In this document: piece after piece, positions 52,330 through 64,000 of the stretch
How positions within the stretch are numbered: the first letter of the stretch is position 1
How the letters are laid out: each line of letters opens with the position of its first letter
Source of the DNA: Erigeron canadensis
Taxonomy: Eukaryota; Streptophyta; Magnoliopsida; Asterales; Asteraceae
DNA: 64,000 nt
NCBI RefSeq assembly: GCF_010389155.1
Contig: NC_057761.1
Coordinates: 44,130,213 to 44,194,212, forward strand
Direction of reading: 5' to 3'
The notes under the pieces: generated by a model
Seen by the model: only the letters and a program-made list of their open reading frames with translations
Databases searched by the model: none
Told to the model about the DNA's origin: nothing
Translations under genes and position numbers: made by a program

Positions 52330-52683
52330 GTATATACATGTATTAGTAGACAACTTGTCTAAATAAAACCTGTCTTATAGACGGTCCGGATTTGTTAATA
52401 TTTGAACTAAAAAGAAGGATATTCAACTTTATATAAACTGTAAGGGCTTTATGTAAAATTTATTATATAACTATATACTGGCCACTCCCTCAGTTTCTCG
52501 TTTCCCGTTATCTCCGTTCACCGCCGTTAGCCACGCCTCTCACCGGCCGATTTCCGTTACCAACCGCCGTTTCATGAATTCATCTCCGTAACTAACCACC
52601 GTCATCAATCACCGTCTCTTAATCCGTAAAACTGTCATATCATAAAAAATACACGCAAATTAAAAACCCTAATTTACCGTCAA
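52330..52683 (+). promoter_or_regulatory. Promoter and leader of the cyclin-related gene
   Basis: The last 200 bp are rich in CCGTT/CCGCC and pyrimidines, as in a 5' untranslated leader. A TTATATAACTATATACTGG stretch near 52462-52482 could act as TATA box. No other feature was seen. Confidence 0.4.
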
Positions 52684-55600
52684 ATGGATTTCCGATACGC
52701 AAGACCACCACCGCCGTCTTCGGATCCTCATCAACCACCGCCACCACCACAACAACAACAAGCTCTTCCACCTCCAGGACCGTGGTATTCCGGTCAATTT
52801 CAGTACCACTCGCCGTCACCTCCTCCGCCACAGTGGCCACCACAGCCACAACACTCAGATCACCACGCTCAACCACCTCCTCCTCCTCCTCCTCCCCCGT
52901 ATGCCGCCGCAGCTCCTCCGCCGCCGGTGCCGTACTCTTCTTACTCGCTTCCTCCTAGACCACCTCATATGTCTCAACCACCACCACAACCTCATTATGC
53001 TCCTGTTAATCAGGTAAGCACTAATTCATATACGTAAAATATATATCCATTACATACTGTTTTGATGTATCTAACTGTATAAACATTTTTGTATATTTAT
53101 CATTGATGATTATAGGAGTGGAATAATGCAGGCTGGGGTCATCAAGGTTGGGATTATTCAGGTTATAATTCCTCATTAATTTTATTTTATTTTAAATTTT
53201 ATTATTATATGTATCATGTAGCCTGCTTCATTTTCATATTATCATGTAAGGAAGTTGTTTGATAGTTGATAGCTTGATTCTGTTTAGTGATTATACATAA
53301 CATCTTTTGTGAGAAAGATAACTTGTTTTTTCTGAACGAACGTTATTACGTAATGAAATAATGAATGGACGTTTAAGAAAGAGAACGATAGTTTCACGGT
53401 GATTATGTTTTTCTGTGACGTTTTCATTCATTTGTTGCAAATGATAAGCTAAATTGTAATGCCCAACTAATGTAATTGCAATTGACTGTGTCTTTATTTA
53501 ATTTAGTGTAAAGGACGTTCACGAGTTTAGAAAATTTGTGTGATAGTTGACACTTTGCAAATTCTGTATAACACTGGTTGTGAGGATGATAGTTATGGGG
53601 TTTTGTAAATGAGAGTTACCACAAAAAAGGGGAAGTTTCAAAGGAGAATGATGGTTGTGATGGTTATGAATTGTATGTGCGGTTGAAATTCATTTGTGAT
53701 TTTTTATGAATTGTATAATTATCAAGTGACCATAGTAGCAAATGTCTGCTGGTTGTAGTCTCAATTTTTTAAGTTTTTTCTTTATTGTAGCGCGAAACCA
53801 AAATGAAGATGATTTGGCCGCTAGGGCTAGAGCATGGGCAGCTTCTAAAGCTGTAACAGATGATCAGCATCAACAATCACAGGCAATGCCTCCCCACCGA
53901 CCAGAAGAAATGATCTATCAGGATCAATATTCGCAGAATATGGATCCTTCTTACCAAGAATTTCAGCAACACTCACTTCCTCCATCAAGCTATCAACAAT
54001 ATCCATCCTATGCACCACCACCTAGGCCTCCTGCAAACCAGTTACAGGAGCCATCATCTTTCAGTTCTGGGTATGCTTCAGATGGACATTTTTCATATGC
54101 TGCAAGAGATGGAACTTTGCGGGAATCAGCTGCTGCTTATCCTCATCAAGAAATTGCACCTACAAGTTTATCAGTTCACCAGCAGGAGGTACCTTCTAGT
54201 TATTCTTCTGCTGCAGGTAATAAGTTAACTGATGTCTTTGATTTAGCATGTGAAGCTTGCTTGAAGAACTGCCTTCATAGAACTTGCTTTCTAAATTATA
54301 TCCCCTTCTCCAGAATTACATTGTCAGTATAGGCTAGTTAGCTTATCAGTTCTTATCTTCTCTCACATTATATCCACATTGCTGTTATATGTCCTGAATT
54401 GATCTATGTGGATTATGGACAAGATAATTTCAACTCTCACCTTATCTTGTTAAATTGATAAGAACTAAGAATTATGTGTAACCATAAGGTTATTGCCTTA
54501 TGGTTTAATACTTACATTCCTGATAGGTGGTTCCCTGTATTTATAATGCCTTGTGTAAAGATCCAGATAGCATTTGTACAAAAGTTCGATATCGTTTTAA
54601 AATGGCTATATATAAGACACTCATTTTCTTTTCTTGAACTTTAAAGGGGACAAATATTGTCTATTATACGTGGAGCAGTCTAGGAAGAGTATCAATATGG
54701 CAGCTTGTGGCCATACAAGTCTATGTGTTGTTTTTGGTAGTTGAGTTTATAATTGGCACAACTGTAACCATGAGGTGACAGCAAAAGCATATGTATTTTG
54801 TTTAACCTGAAAGGAATGCATTTTTTTAAATCATTCTTATTGATATCGTGGTTTTTTTATCATTATCTTTCTTTTATGTACAATATTAGTGCAGAACACT
54901 TTAAACACAATCTATGCACGACACATTATAAGCCGGATACTTTTTTGGAAGCGGTTTCTCTACCCTTGGGTAGGGGTATGACTGTTTACATCTTACCTCC
55001 ATCATACCCCACAACCCATACCAGTGGGATTGGGTATTATTCATAGTTGTCAAAGGTGAGCGACTATTGCGTCTAGGCGCAAAAGGCGGGCAAGGCCCAA
55101 CCTTAACGCCTGAACCCTAGGTCCAAGGCCCACTAACTGTATGAAACGCCTGTCTACACTTTTCCATATAAATAAACCCTTTGTTCCACATATATTATAG
55201 GGATATCACAACAAAATCTTTGTTCCAAAAATCACTTGGTATATATCATTATCATCAATATCATCATTCATCATACTATTCTTCATTTAACTTTGTAAGT
55301 TTTCTTCTGTTTTTAAGTTAGGGTTTAGTATATGTGAATGTAACTAACTTTGGACGAATGTCTATAGTGTGAAAAAAAATTAAATTTGTGTTCATTGTAG
55401 TAATAATCTTTCAAATTCTATGCATTGTATGTATCCGACCAATTAAAAACTTACAAGTGGTAGCTTATATGGTTGCAACATATACCCGAATACATACAAT
55501 GCACAAAATTCGAAAGTTTATCACATACAATGAACACAACCTTAGTTTTTTCATACTATAGACATTAGTCTATAGTTAGTTACACTCACTGATATCAAAC

Positions 55601-58600
55601 CCTTTAAGTTATTAAGACACTTTTGCTATTTTATATACCTTAGCTGAAATTTTCTTCATTATCGTTTGTTAGAGACACTGAAATTTTATATACTCTTCTA
55701 CGCTTTTTTTTTATTCGGGCGTGCGCTTTTTTTGCGCCTCTCGCCTAGGCCCCATTTGGGGTCATTGCGCTTTGAGTTCGCTTTTGCCTTTGACAACTAT
55801 GGTATTATTGATGTTGTTATTGTGGAAGTATTTCTTAGTAGAACGGTGACTGTTTGCATATCTGTTGGTGCTAGGGTGTAACATGCATTCTAAATGATTA
55901 AAAGATCAGTCGGTTCTGCGTTTCTTTTTAGATTTCATCTTATTTTTTCTCTGCATCCAGCGGCGGCAATTCTCCTTTTATTTTTCTGTTAGGACCATGA
56001 AAGGTGCTGAGGGTCAAAAAAAAAGGGGGGGGGGGGTTGCATGACCCTGATTTTTAAGGCCCGTGGAAAAGGATTTTTTTATTATTGCTGGACTGGTGCT
56101 CCCTGCCCAATAATGGTTTTAGGACCCATTCAAAGCCAAGTGTACTGCTTAACCTAACAATCGCTCCTTCATCATGGATTGATGGTTGTATTTACTAACC
56201 TCATCAGCATACTTGGTTTATTCTTTTGAGCTGTGTTCGACTTCACACGGTTTTATAGTCCCCTCTTGACTTTCTGCTATTGATATCTTGCTTACGGATT
56301 CTTATCCATAGACTCTGGTTATACCATCAGAAGAGTATAAAATAGGCTCTGTCTGGCTCTCGCCCTCTAAATGCACTCTCAGATTTTTGTGCCTTCAACA
56401 AAGTATTAGAAAATGCCCGCCCCTAATTGATAACTGCTAAGAAATCAGCATTCTGCGGTCACTATGAAGTTAGGGTCTTCTTTGTAGAAGAAAGCTTCCT
56501 GTGCTAGCTTCATTTCATAGACCTTTGAATTGAATAAGTGAGGCTTTTCCGATAGATTTACAAACTAAAAGTAGAGTTCTAATCTCTTGAAATGAATTTC
56601 TGGAACTGATATTTATGTATGTCATGTTAATGAATTGTGTATAGATGTATTCATGAATTTAATTACGGTAAATTTTATGCCTCTTACGAACATTTTTTTC
56701 TGGATCCTCGTCCTCCACTACTTGCACACATCTAAATCATTTTCAGAAAGTGCTTAGTGCCGCCTCAAGTAGTCCTTAATCATAAAAGTGAAAGCTAGAA
56801 CATTGATGTATAGTATCAGAGAAGTTCTACCTCTAGATGAGGCATAATATAGTAGAGATGTGATCATGAGATAGAGAAATAGTTTTTCTTCAGTTTTTTA
56901 GCATAAGATTTTTGTTCCAGAATTCCTGGCACATAACCAAGAGATGCGAATTTGTGAGCAAGATATCAAAGATACAAAGTCGTTTGTAGGGTAGTTAGGA
57001 TTGAGGGAGCGGGAAAACTAGTGTTCAGATGCGATTAATGGATGGTGAATGTCAAGATGATATTGTGAATATTCAATGATTGTTGGGTAGGGCGTTTCAC
57101 TTGGGCTTAGGAGTTTGGGCACTAGGGAGCCCTAGTTGGGATCTAAATAAATTCGTTCTTTGCCGGACTTCACTGCTTGTGCTGTCCCTTCATCTTTAGT
57201 AAATCTGATGTGTGTGTGTGTGATGGAACTGATTTTGTTTAATTTCCCCATCAACTTATCTCCTGTATTTGCCACTGCCTCAAGAGGAAATGAGTTACCT
57301 GTCAGGTGTATCATGTTCCATGCGAGGAAGTATCGCCATTGTGCGTGACATGTCCTATTGACGATTACAATCAAGCTGAAGAAATTTTTTGAAGAATATG
57401 AGATTTAATTTATAAATATTTATGTCTTTCTCGTCTCTTATTATTTATTATTAAGTATCAAACAAAAAGGTTTGCCCATTATGCTTGTTTACTTTCTTCC
57501 TCAAATAAGTTCTCTTTAGCTTTAACCACACCAGGTCAAACAAATTACAGAGTGGAAAATTTTGAATGAGTTTGGAAAAAGAGTGTCTCTTACCATGTTA
57601 CTTTGCGACACTGGCCTTTATCTCTTAGTTTCTTTCTTTCCCTTAACCTCAGATGCAGTATTCTCCAGTTTTGTGTAAGGTTTTCCAAATTTTTTGCATG
57701 GCCATGCAGAAATTTACAACTTTTGTAGTTACCTTGCTTGGTTGTGAAGATTGAAAAATTGATTTGTGAAAATGGGGGTAGGATTCCTAGTGATTGGCTA
57801 TGCAGGAAAGATTGCTGGAAGAAACTAGAGGAAGAAGAGAAATGAATGTTGTGAATTTATATATCTTTTACATTATTTTTGGGAACTTGAGTAGCTTGTA
57901 TACTTTTTATTTCTAGTGTATGTATTGCTACAAGAGAAGTGATTGGAACAATATAAATAATGTTAAATTGATGATTGTTTAGAAACTGCAACTTCTGTGA
58001 ACACTTCAGCAGGGTGACTTCTCATTTGAATGTCAGGTAAAGAAGAGCCAAGCGATACGAATGGCGGATTTTATCAACCATCGCATATGCCTTTTGCTTC
58101 AGCTGCACAACACCAATTTCAACCATCAGTATCTTCTAATGATAGACCAAATTCTGTTGAACCACCCCACTATGCATTCAACAACTCATCAGCTGACTCA
58201 ACCGCTGAGCTTAGTAATCAGCCATTAGATTTTGGGCCGGGGTATGGTCATGACCATGTCTCTTTTGGACAATCTGCTGCGTCTGGAATGCCTTATTCTT
58301 CAATGCCTCCAGTACATGCTACAGGACCACAGGTTTTGATTCTGATTGAGTATTCTATCCAGACCTTTGGTGTTATTGTGTAACACAATTTGTGTTACGT
58401 GGATAAACACTAATTGCACTTTTGGTGTTCATGTGTTATGTATATAAACACTGTCATCTATTTCTCCAGGCTGATCCTTCAGTGGGTGTTCCTTCTCCAG
58501 TTTCCATGCACTCGGGTCCTTTATTTGGCGGGGTTACTGGATCAAGCTTCCAACAAACTATTTCATCTGCAAACACAAGCTTTCCCATTTCAAATGCATT

Positions 58601-61600
58601 TCATGCAACAAATGCCTTCCATGGTGACACATATGGGACTCATGGGTTCCCTGAGCGCCCTAAAAAGGTGGGTCTGTTGGTACTAAGTTTTATCTCTAAT
58701 TGGAAATATGAAGGTCAGATTAACAATGGAAACCTGTCAAACAGCTGAAAGTCGTTTTCAATGTATTCAAATGCATAAAAACTTTCTAATTGGTGTTGCT
58801 GAAGAAAGTTAAGCTTATAACTAGTGCATTAGGTATAATAAATAAGAACAAAAACTGCCTGCAGGTCTGCCAACCTGACAGTACTAAAAGTTATACGTTT
58901 TGACATGTTATTTGTCCTGTTCAACCCATCCACTATTACCCTGTTATCATTGAAGCATACTGAATGATTTTGTAAGATTAGATTGTTATCTGTTCTATAT
59001 CTGAGGCTGAAAGACTTTTCAGGCTTCCGTACCGAACTGGCTCCGAGAGGAAATAATTAAGAAAAAAGCAGTCATAGGAAGTTCTGCCCCAGAGGTTCCC
59101 AGACAGGACACTGGATCAACTGAAGATGAAGATATGGACAAGAAAGGAAATCAGGCAGAGGGTAAAAGTATGGAGTCGTCTAGGTTCACAGAAGATGAGG
59201 ATGATGATGAGGTTCTGATATGCATATGCATGCTTTATCATGTTTATGACAATCCTAATAAATATTGTATGTGTTCCAATGTTTTTCATTGTTATCTATG
59301 TAGGATTATGTCGAAGCTGCTAAAACTGCTGCAATTAACAAGGAGATAAAGCGCATCTTAACTGAAGTTCTTTTGAAGGTATCAGGGGCAATTTCATTAT
59401 TATTAGTATTACTTCATCTGCTGACAATTGCAATGATTCTCGATATTTTTTAAAATACCGAAATAAACATGCCACATATAAAATAAAGCAATTTGTGTAG
59501 ATCAAAATCAGAAAACTCTTGCAATATTGTTAGGGATAGGATAAATTTGGAATAAAGGTCATGAGCTCAAGCCTTGGGACATTGCATTTTGTCCTTGGGT
59601 TTGGCCTAACACATAAAATGGTACTTAATGAAGGTGAAAAACATTGTTTAGGGCTGGTCATTGGGGAATGGTTAGTTGGTGTCCTATGGGCAAACGTGGT
59701 CAAGAACCTCTTGTAATTTGGTAGATAGTGATTTGAGTGTCATATGTTTTCGTAGCATATGTTATCTTTTTTTTAGTCATCTAGATTTAATTATTTCTCT
59801 GTTACGTATTCTATATACATATACGTCTTCGCCTCATGCTTAGCACACATTTATTTTAGATAGCTCTTGTGCTTACCATGGGGCACTCAAGTAAATATTA
59901 TTTAATTTATCTTTCTTGTTGGTGCTTGGTACTAAGTTAGCCAACTGCATGCATTTGATCAGGTTACAGATGAGCTTTTTGACGAAATTGCAACAAAAGT
60001 TCTTGATGAAGACGATGTTAATGTGGAAGGTGGTTGCCTTTTTTTGTTACTTTTGCTATCTGTTTTGTATTTTTGTGACAATCTGCTAAGTTTTCTATTA
60101 CCTTCAGTTAATCTAAATATCATAATTTGGCTGTCTTCTCTCTTTGTGGGTATGTAGTTGAGCACAAGTCTAATGCTTCAACTGATACAACATCAGCACC
60201 TATTACTCCCAAATCTTCCGCAAAGGTCATAATTCCTTCCAAAATCATAGGAACCGATGATGATGCTAGTGGGAAATCTAATTCTAGCTCACCTGGAGAT
60301 GTCCTAGGACTTGGTAGTTATGCTTCTGATGATGATGATGAAGACAAAGAAGTTCAGAATGTGTCTCTTACCTCTTCCAATGGGAGTAAGCCACCTGTAC
60401 TCTTGGCTGAAAATGGCAGTTCACAAGTAGATAATGGTGACATGCATGGTAAAAAGCTTCTAGAAGAATGTCATGGAGTGACCCCAAACAGGGATTTGGG
60501 TAATCATAATGATAGTTCTGGTGGGGAGAAAATTAAACCTGATGGCACTGATGTTTCAAAGTTAAAGCCGAGTGTAACCAAGGATGTTAACGCTGAGAAT
60601 ATATTACTCGATGATTCTAAAGGTGGCAGCGCTAGAAATGGACAGGATAAGAGTGATAAGGACAAGAAACATAATAAGGTAGATGAGAGTAGTAGGGTCC
60701 ACGATGATAGACATGCTAAGAGGGCAAAGAAGGAAGATCAAAATGATGCTAAAGAAAAAGCAAAGGATCGAGATTCAGGGAAAAGGGCCAGTAAGGGTGA
60801 AATTAAGGATGATAAAAGAGAAAGAGACAGAGATAGAAGATCTAATGATAAAGAAGATAGCCGAAAGCTGGATAGAGGAAAGGATGACAAGACTGAACGC
60901 CCGAAGTATAGACCTGGTGACTCGAGTAGGCACAAGCGACGCCATTCGCGGTCACCTGGTGGTATGGGGAGGAGCAGCAAGGACAACTCATCTGTTGGCC
61001 ATGTATATGGCTCAAGTGATAGCTCTTCCGATGACTCTAAAAGGTTGGCAATCAAGAATCCGTTCAACTCGCTCTCTTTTTAGCTAATTTTATTTGCTTG
61101 GCGTGTTTGGAAGTGCCACCTCGGCCGCCAATGCTGGTTTGCGTTGCATGTTAGGTTTCCCATTTGTGAGTTTTCTTCTTGCAGGAAGGGACGTTCTAAA
61201 AGACGACATTCATCACCATCACCTGTCAGATCAAGAAGGTACCTGGTTCTGCCACTTTTTTTATATATTTTGTTAATTAATCCATTATAAGTTTAATATC
61301 GTGATTCATAATATTTTAAGGTCCGTGACTAGTATATCTAAGTGTTATATGAACATATCCTATCAACCTTAACTTCGACGCTATACAATTATTTATTATG
61401 TTTCTAATATCATGTTTCTACTTAACATCTCGTTTTTGTCTTATTCTTTCTATCTTAGGCTCTATCATAGATCTTTCTATGAGTAGTACAAAATTAACCA
61501 GGTATATGCGTGCTTACAATGTTAATAATCACCAGATATTTACATATTATTTACAATTATTTTGTTTTAGTCTTCTGCTGTCTAGTTGATCATCGCAGCT

Positions 61601-62868
61601 TTAGTAATGTATGCATGTGAAATAGGCCAAGATACACTATTATCAAATAATCTTTGCAAGTTGTATTCGCAACTTATGTAGTTTAGACTATCTATGAAGT
61701 TTTTTAATTTAGATAGTGATTGTAGACGAAGAGGAGGGCCAGTCGCTTTCTGTAAGATCAGAGTTTCCCCTCATCTAACTTTTTTATAATATGATGTAAA
61801 AGACACAAGCATGACCTTCAGACCTATTTTAGCTAATTGTCATAAATTTACTTTTTGAACTGTTAGAGACAAAGGTATGACCCGAATTAACCCATGTAAT
61901 ATCAATAGGCAAAATTGCCGGCTTTTCTTGTAATTCATATGTGTCACAAGCAATTGAATCACCAAACTTCTCGGCTTTGCTACTTTTTGGGAGTTGTTAT
62001 TAAGAGACAGAATGTACAGTATCCACATACACATTCAAGGTTGATGATGGCTGTAGATTCGCTCAAAAAATAACTAGAGCAATTCTCATGACTTGGATAA
62101 TATTGTAAAATAACTATTGTCATATCACTCATCAAGGTTATCTTTAATAAAGGAATGTATGTGTGGGTGGTATTTTTGTCCTTCATTTACCAGTGGTAGC
62201 AAAATTAGTGGGTTGGACGGTAACAAATCAAACTAAGTGATGTTTGGTAACGTTGGAAACATGTCTAATTGAATCGACCAAAAACTACTTTGTCCAAGTT
62301 TTTTTAATCTTTTAATGTTGTTCACTAAAAGTACACTTCGGCTTTCAATCCATCTGTGACCTGTTTCTTTTCAAGTTGTTCCTCGATTTGACCTGTTAGA
62401 ATTAAACATAACCCGAGTTGACCCGTTCATTAGTAAATGGGGTGAAATTGCCACCTCAATCATCTAAGTTTGTGAAGTAAATTATATTAAACTTGCCAAA
62501 AGGCAGCAGGGAAGTTCTTGCAGACAATAGAAAATAATGATATTAGATAAAAAGGGTGGGTATGCCTTATCAATGTTTATTCAACTCACTGGCTTAGCAT
62601 GGGATGTTTCATTTCTAGACAAGTGTCAAGGTCTCCACTTAGCAAGCGTTCTCATCACAGGCATTCTAACTATTCTTCTCTTGAAACCACCAGGTATGTT
62701 GATGTCCCGTTCTTTCATCATTCTAAGGTCCTAACTAGTAATCATAAGGAAAAGTTATTGGTGCTAGTTATGGTCAAACATGTTCACTTTATGGTCCTTT
62801 TGGTTTACAAGCTGGCTCTTTGTTCATACAGGGAGAGGAGGAGGTCAAGATCCAGGTCGCGAAGATGA
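52684..62868 (+). CDS. Cyclin-related-like protein, proline-rich N-terminus and RS-rich C-terminus
   Basis: Twelve exons: 52684-53013, 53116-53161, 53791-54216, 58037-58332, 58470-58667, 59023-59211, 59304-59378, 59963-60029, 60158-61043, 61185-61238, 62619-62693, 62832-62868; 892 residues. Residues 1-110 are over 40% proline with poly-Q, then comes a W/G/Y-rich patch. The best ordered part is SVPNWLREEIIKKKAVIG (434-451), an acidic run, and AAKTAAINKEIKRILTEVLL and TDELFDEIATKVLDEDD helices (about 498-540). The rest is disordered: a lysine/aspartate-rich tract and RS dipeptides ending RSRSRSRR, typical of nuclear RNA-processing factors. I see no true cyclin box. It matches my memory of Arabidopsis At1g70620 ('cyclin-related'); function unknown. 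The last two exons are short, so the 3' structure is less certain. Confidence 0.88.
55042..55801. mobile_element. hAT-like MITE, 760 bp, hosting a nested MITE
   Basis: The ends are a perfect 15-bp inverted repeat (CATAGTTGTCAAAGG at 55042 and its reverse ending at 55801). The 8-bp direct repeat GTATTATT flanks both sides (55034-55041 and 55802-55809), the duplication length of hAT elements. GCGCC/AGGCGC-rich subterminal stretches follow each end. Without the nested element at 55321-55602 it would be about 470 bp. It lies in the 3.8-kb third intron of the cyclin-related gene. Confidence 0.85.
55321..55602. mobile_element. 282-bp MULE-like MITE nested in the hAT-like MITE (copy 2)
   Basis: The arms pair over most of their length (GGGTTTAGTATATGTGAATG with the reverse of the right end, then AATGTCTATAGTNTGAAAAA). 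TTTAAGTTA flanks both sides exactly (55312-55320 and 55603-55611), a 9-bp duplication as in Mutator-like elements. It shares ACGAATGTCTATAGT and CATTGTATGTA-type blocks with the copy at 24961-25250. Confidence 0.88.
62192..62456. mobile_element. MITE-like repeat, GGTGGCAA family
   Basis: The left end TGGTAGCAAAATTAGTGGGT and the right end GGGGTGAAATTGCCACCT are imperfect inverted repeats. Inside are ATTTGACCTGTTAGAA and GTTGACCCGTTCA, shared with the other copies. It lies in the next-to-last intron of the cyclin-related gene. Confidence 0.55.
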
Positions 62869-64000
62869 TAGTGCAGCTGGTTGCGTATTTGAAGATTACT
62901 CATTGTGTGACACTTCTCTTTGTGTCGGCTTCTGGAAGTTGAGTAATATCGACTGATGGGGATCTGCTGCCTGAAATGTAGTCATCTTTTATAGATCAGG
63001 CAGACCCTGCAGGTCCGACAAATGTAAATCCGACGATGAACAGGTCTTATAGTATGCATGTTTCTGTTGAATGGAGCCTTTTCTTCTGTAGTCATGATTG
63101 CGAGGCTAGTTCCATATTGTCTTCTATTATCACTTGTAGTTGATTCTGAGCCAAGTTTATAAATTGTGTTTCTTCTGGATTCTGGATGACATGCATCAGA
63201 AAACCCTGGTTAAACGCTAATGCTATGACCCTTCTTGAGTGTACTTCTAACCTGTTATTGCGTTTGTTTAGGTGACCCCCCACCCCCCTCTCTTTGGTAT
63301 CACCGGAGATTGGACACCCATGTATGAAAGACATTAGACGTGGTATTTAGAATTTGTAGTGAGCTCTGCCACGGTAAATGACTTATTTTAGTTTTTTTTT
63401 TTTTTTTTTTGAACGGCAACAATAATTTAGATGTTTTTAGAGTTAATAATTTCCAAGTTTTGCAAGCACAACAGATGACCTATATTTATATGTAGTGTGG
63501 ACTATACCGTCATTTACTTATATATAGCTTGTCTAGTATTCATCGTCAAGAATTGCATTATCATCCACTGATTTTTGCTGTCACAGCTGTGAGATTTTTA
63601 AAGGGGTGAGCTTATGTAATTTGTTTGTGTTCATTGCATATTTGTCGCCATGGTTGGGTACAAATTATCTAATATTCTATGTTTCTTCTTGATAATTGTT
63701 AGACTTCAGTTAATAAGATTGGATTGCTTAAATAATCAACTGCATTGTATTGTATACTTGTATTACATAACAGTAGCTATAGTTGTGGTCTGAATAATTG
63801 TCGTTGGCATTTATATATTACACATCTTGAAAATTTCTTCATTACTAGTAAATGGAAATTACATGTATTATTCTTACTCTTTGCGCTAGTCCAGTTGTTA
63901 TATATGCTTATTAGTTACGTGGCGCTGCCTTTTATTCGGAATGCAATCCAAGATAATATGAAGCTTTGATGTTCACATCTGGTGGGGTCGCATCAATGTC
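62869..64000. other. 3' region of the cyclin-related gene and flank
   Basis: The first few hundred bases probably form the 3' untranslated region. A T-run of about 20 at 63391-63411 followed by GAACGGCAAC may be the end of a minus-strand retroposon. No further gene start was recognised before the window ends. Confidence 0.4.

Noticed and set aside
60738..61067. Serine/leucine-rich minus-strand frame of 109 residues
   Set aside because: Antisense of the Lys/Arg/Asp-rich exon 9 of the cyclin-related gene.

Overview
This 64 kb window is nuclear DNA of a flowering plant. The evidence is genes split into many short exons with GT-AG introns, chloroplast and peroxisome targeting signals, AT-rich introns, and a dense load of SINEs, MITEs, Helitron-like ends and solo LTRs. 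The repeat style resembles Asteraceae, but that is an impression and not shown by the sequence. I assembled seven protein-coding genes exon by exon; every exon junction keeps the reading frame.

Layout. 5.35-10.65 kb (+): plastid anthranilate-phosphoribosyltransferase-like protein. 11.05-14.79 kb (-): plastid ribose-phosphate pyrophosphokinase (PRS3 type), convergent with the first gene and only 400 bp away. 14.8-22.9 kb: transposon island (solo LTR inside a tandem Helitron-like repeat, long foldback element, SINEs). 23.74-28.75 kb (+): peroxisomal glutamate:glyoxylate aminotransferase ending in SRM. 28.8-35.7 kb: second transposon island, with SINE pieces, a solo LTR, a truncated LTR, and a broken duplicate of the promoter and first codons of the next gene. 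35.75-38.70 kb (+): F-box/Sel1-repeat protein. 40.05-43.38 kb (-): plastid TPR protein with a C-terminal membrane anchor. 44.50-50.14 kb (+): plastid TAP1-like half ABC transporter (ABCB26 type), divergent from the TPR gene. 52.68-62.87 kb (+): proline-rich/RS-rich 'cyclin-related' protein with a 3.8 kb intron that holds a nested transposon pair.

Five of the seven genes (phosphoribosyltransferase-like, aminotransferase, F-box, ABC transporter, cyclin-related) match, in order and on the same strand, what I recall of Arabidopsis At1g70570, At1g70580, At1g70590, At1g70610 and At1g70620. If so, this is an old conserved block into which the PRS and TPR genes were inserted, and from which the ribosomal L27a gene (At1g70600) is missing. 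The genes do not form one pathway, but four encode plastid proteins and one a photorespiratory peroxisomal enzyme.

No CRISPR, tRNA, rRNA or autonomous transposase/reverse transcriptase gene was seen. I found no clear new biological system. The most interesting material is the repeat architecture and the duplicated F-box promoter.
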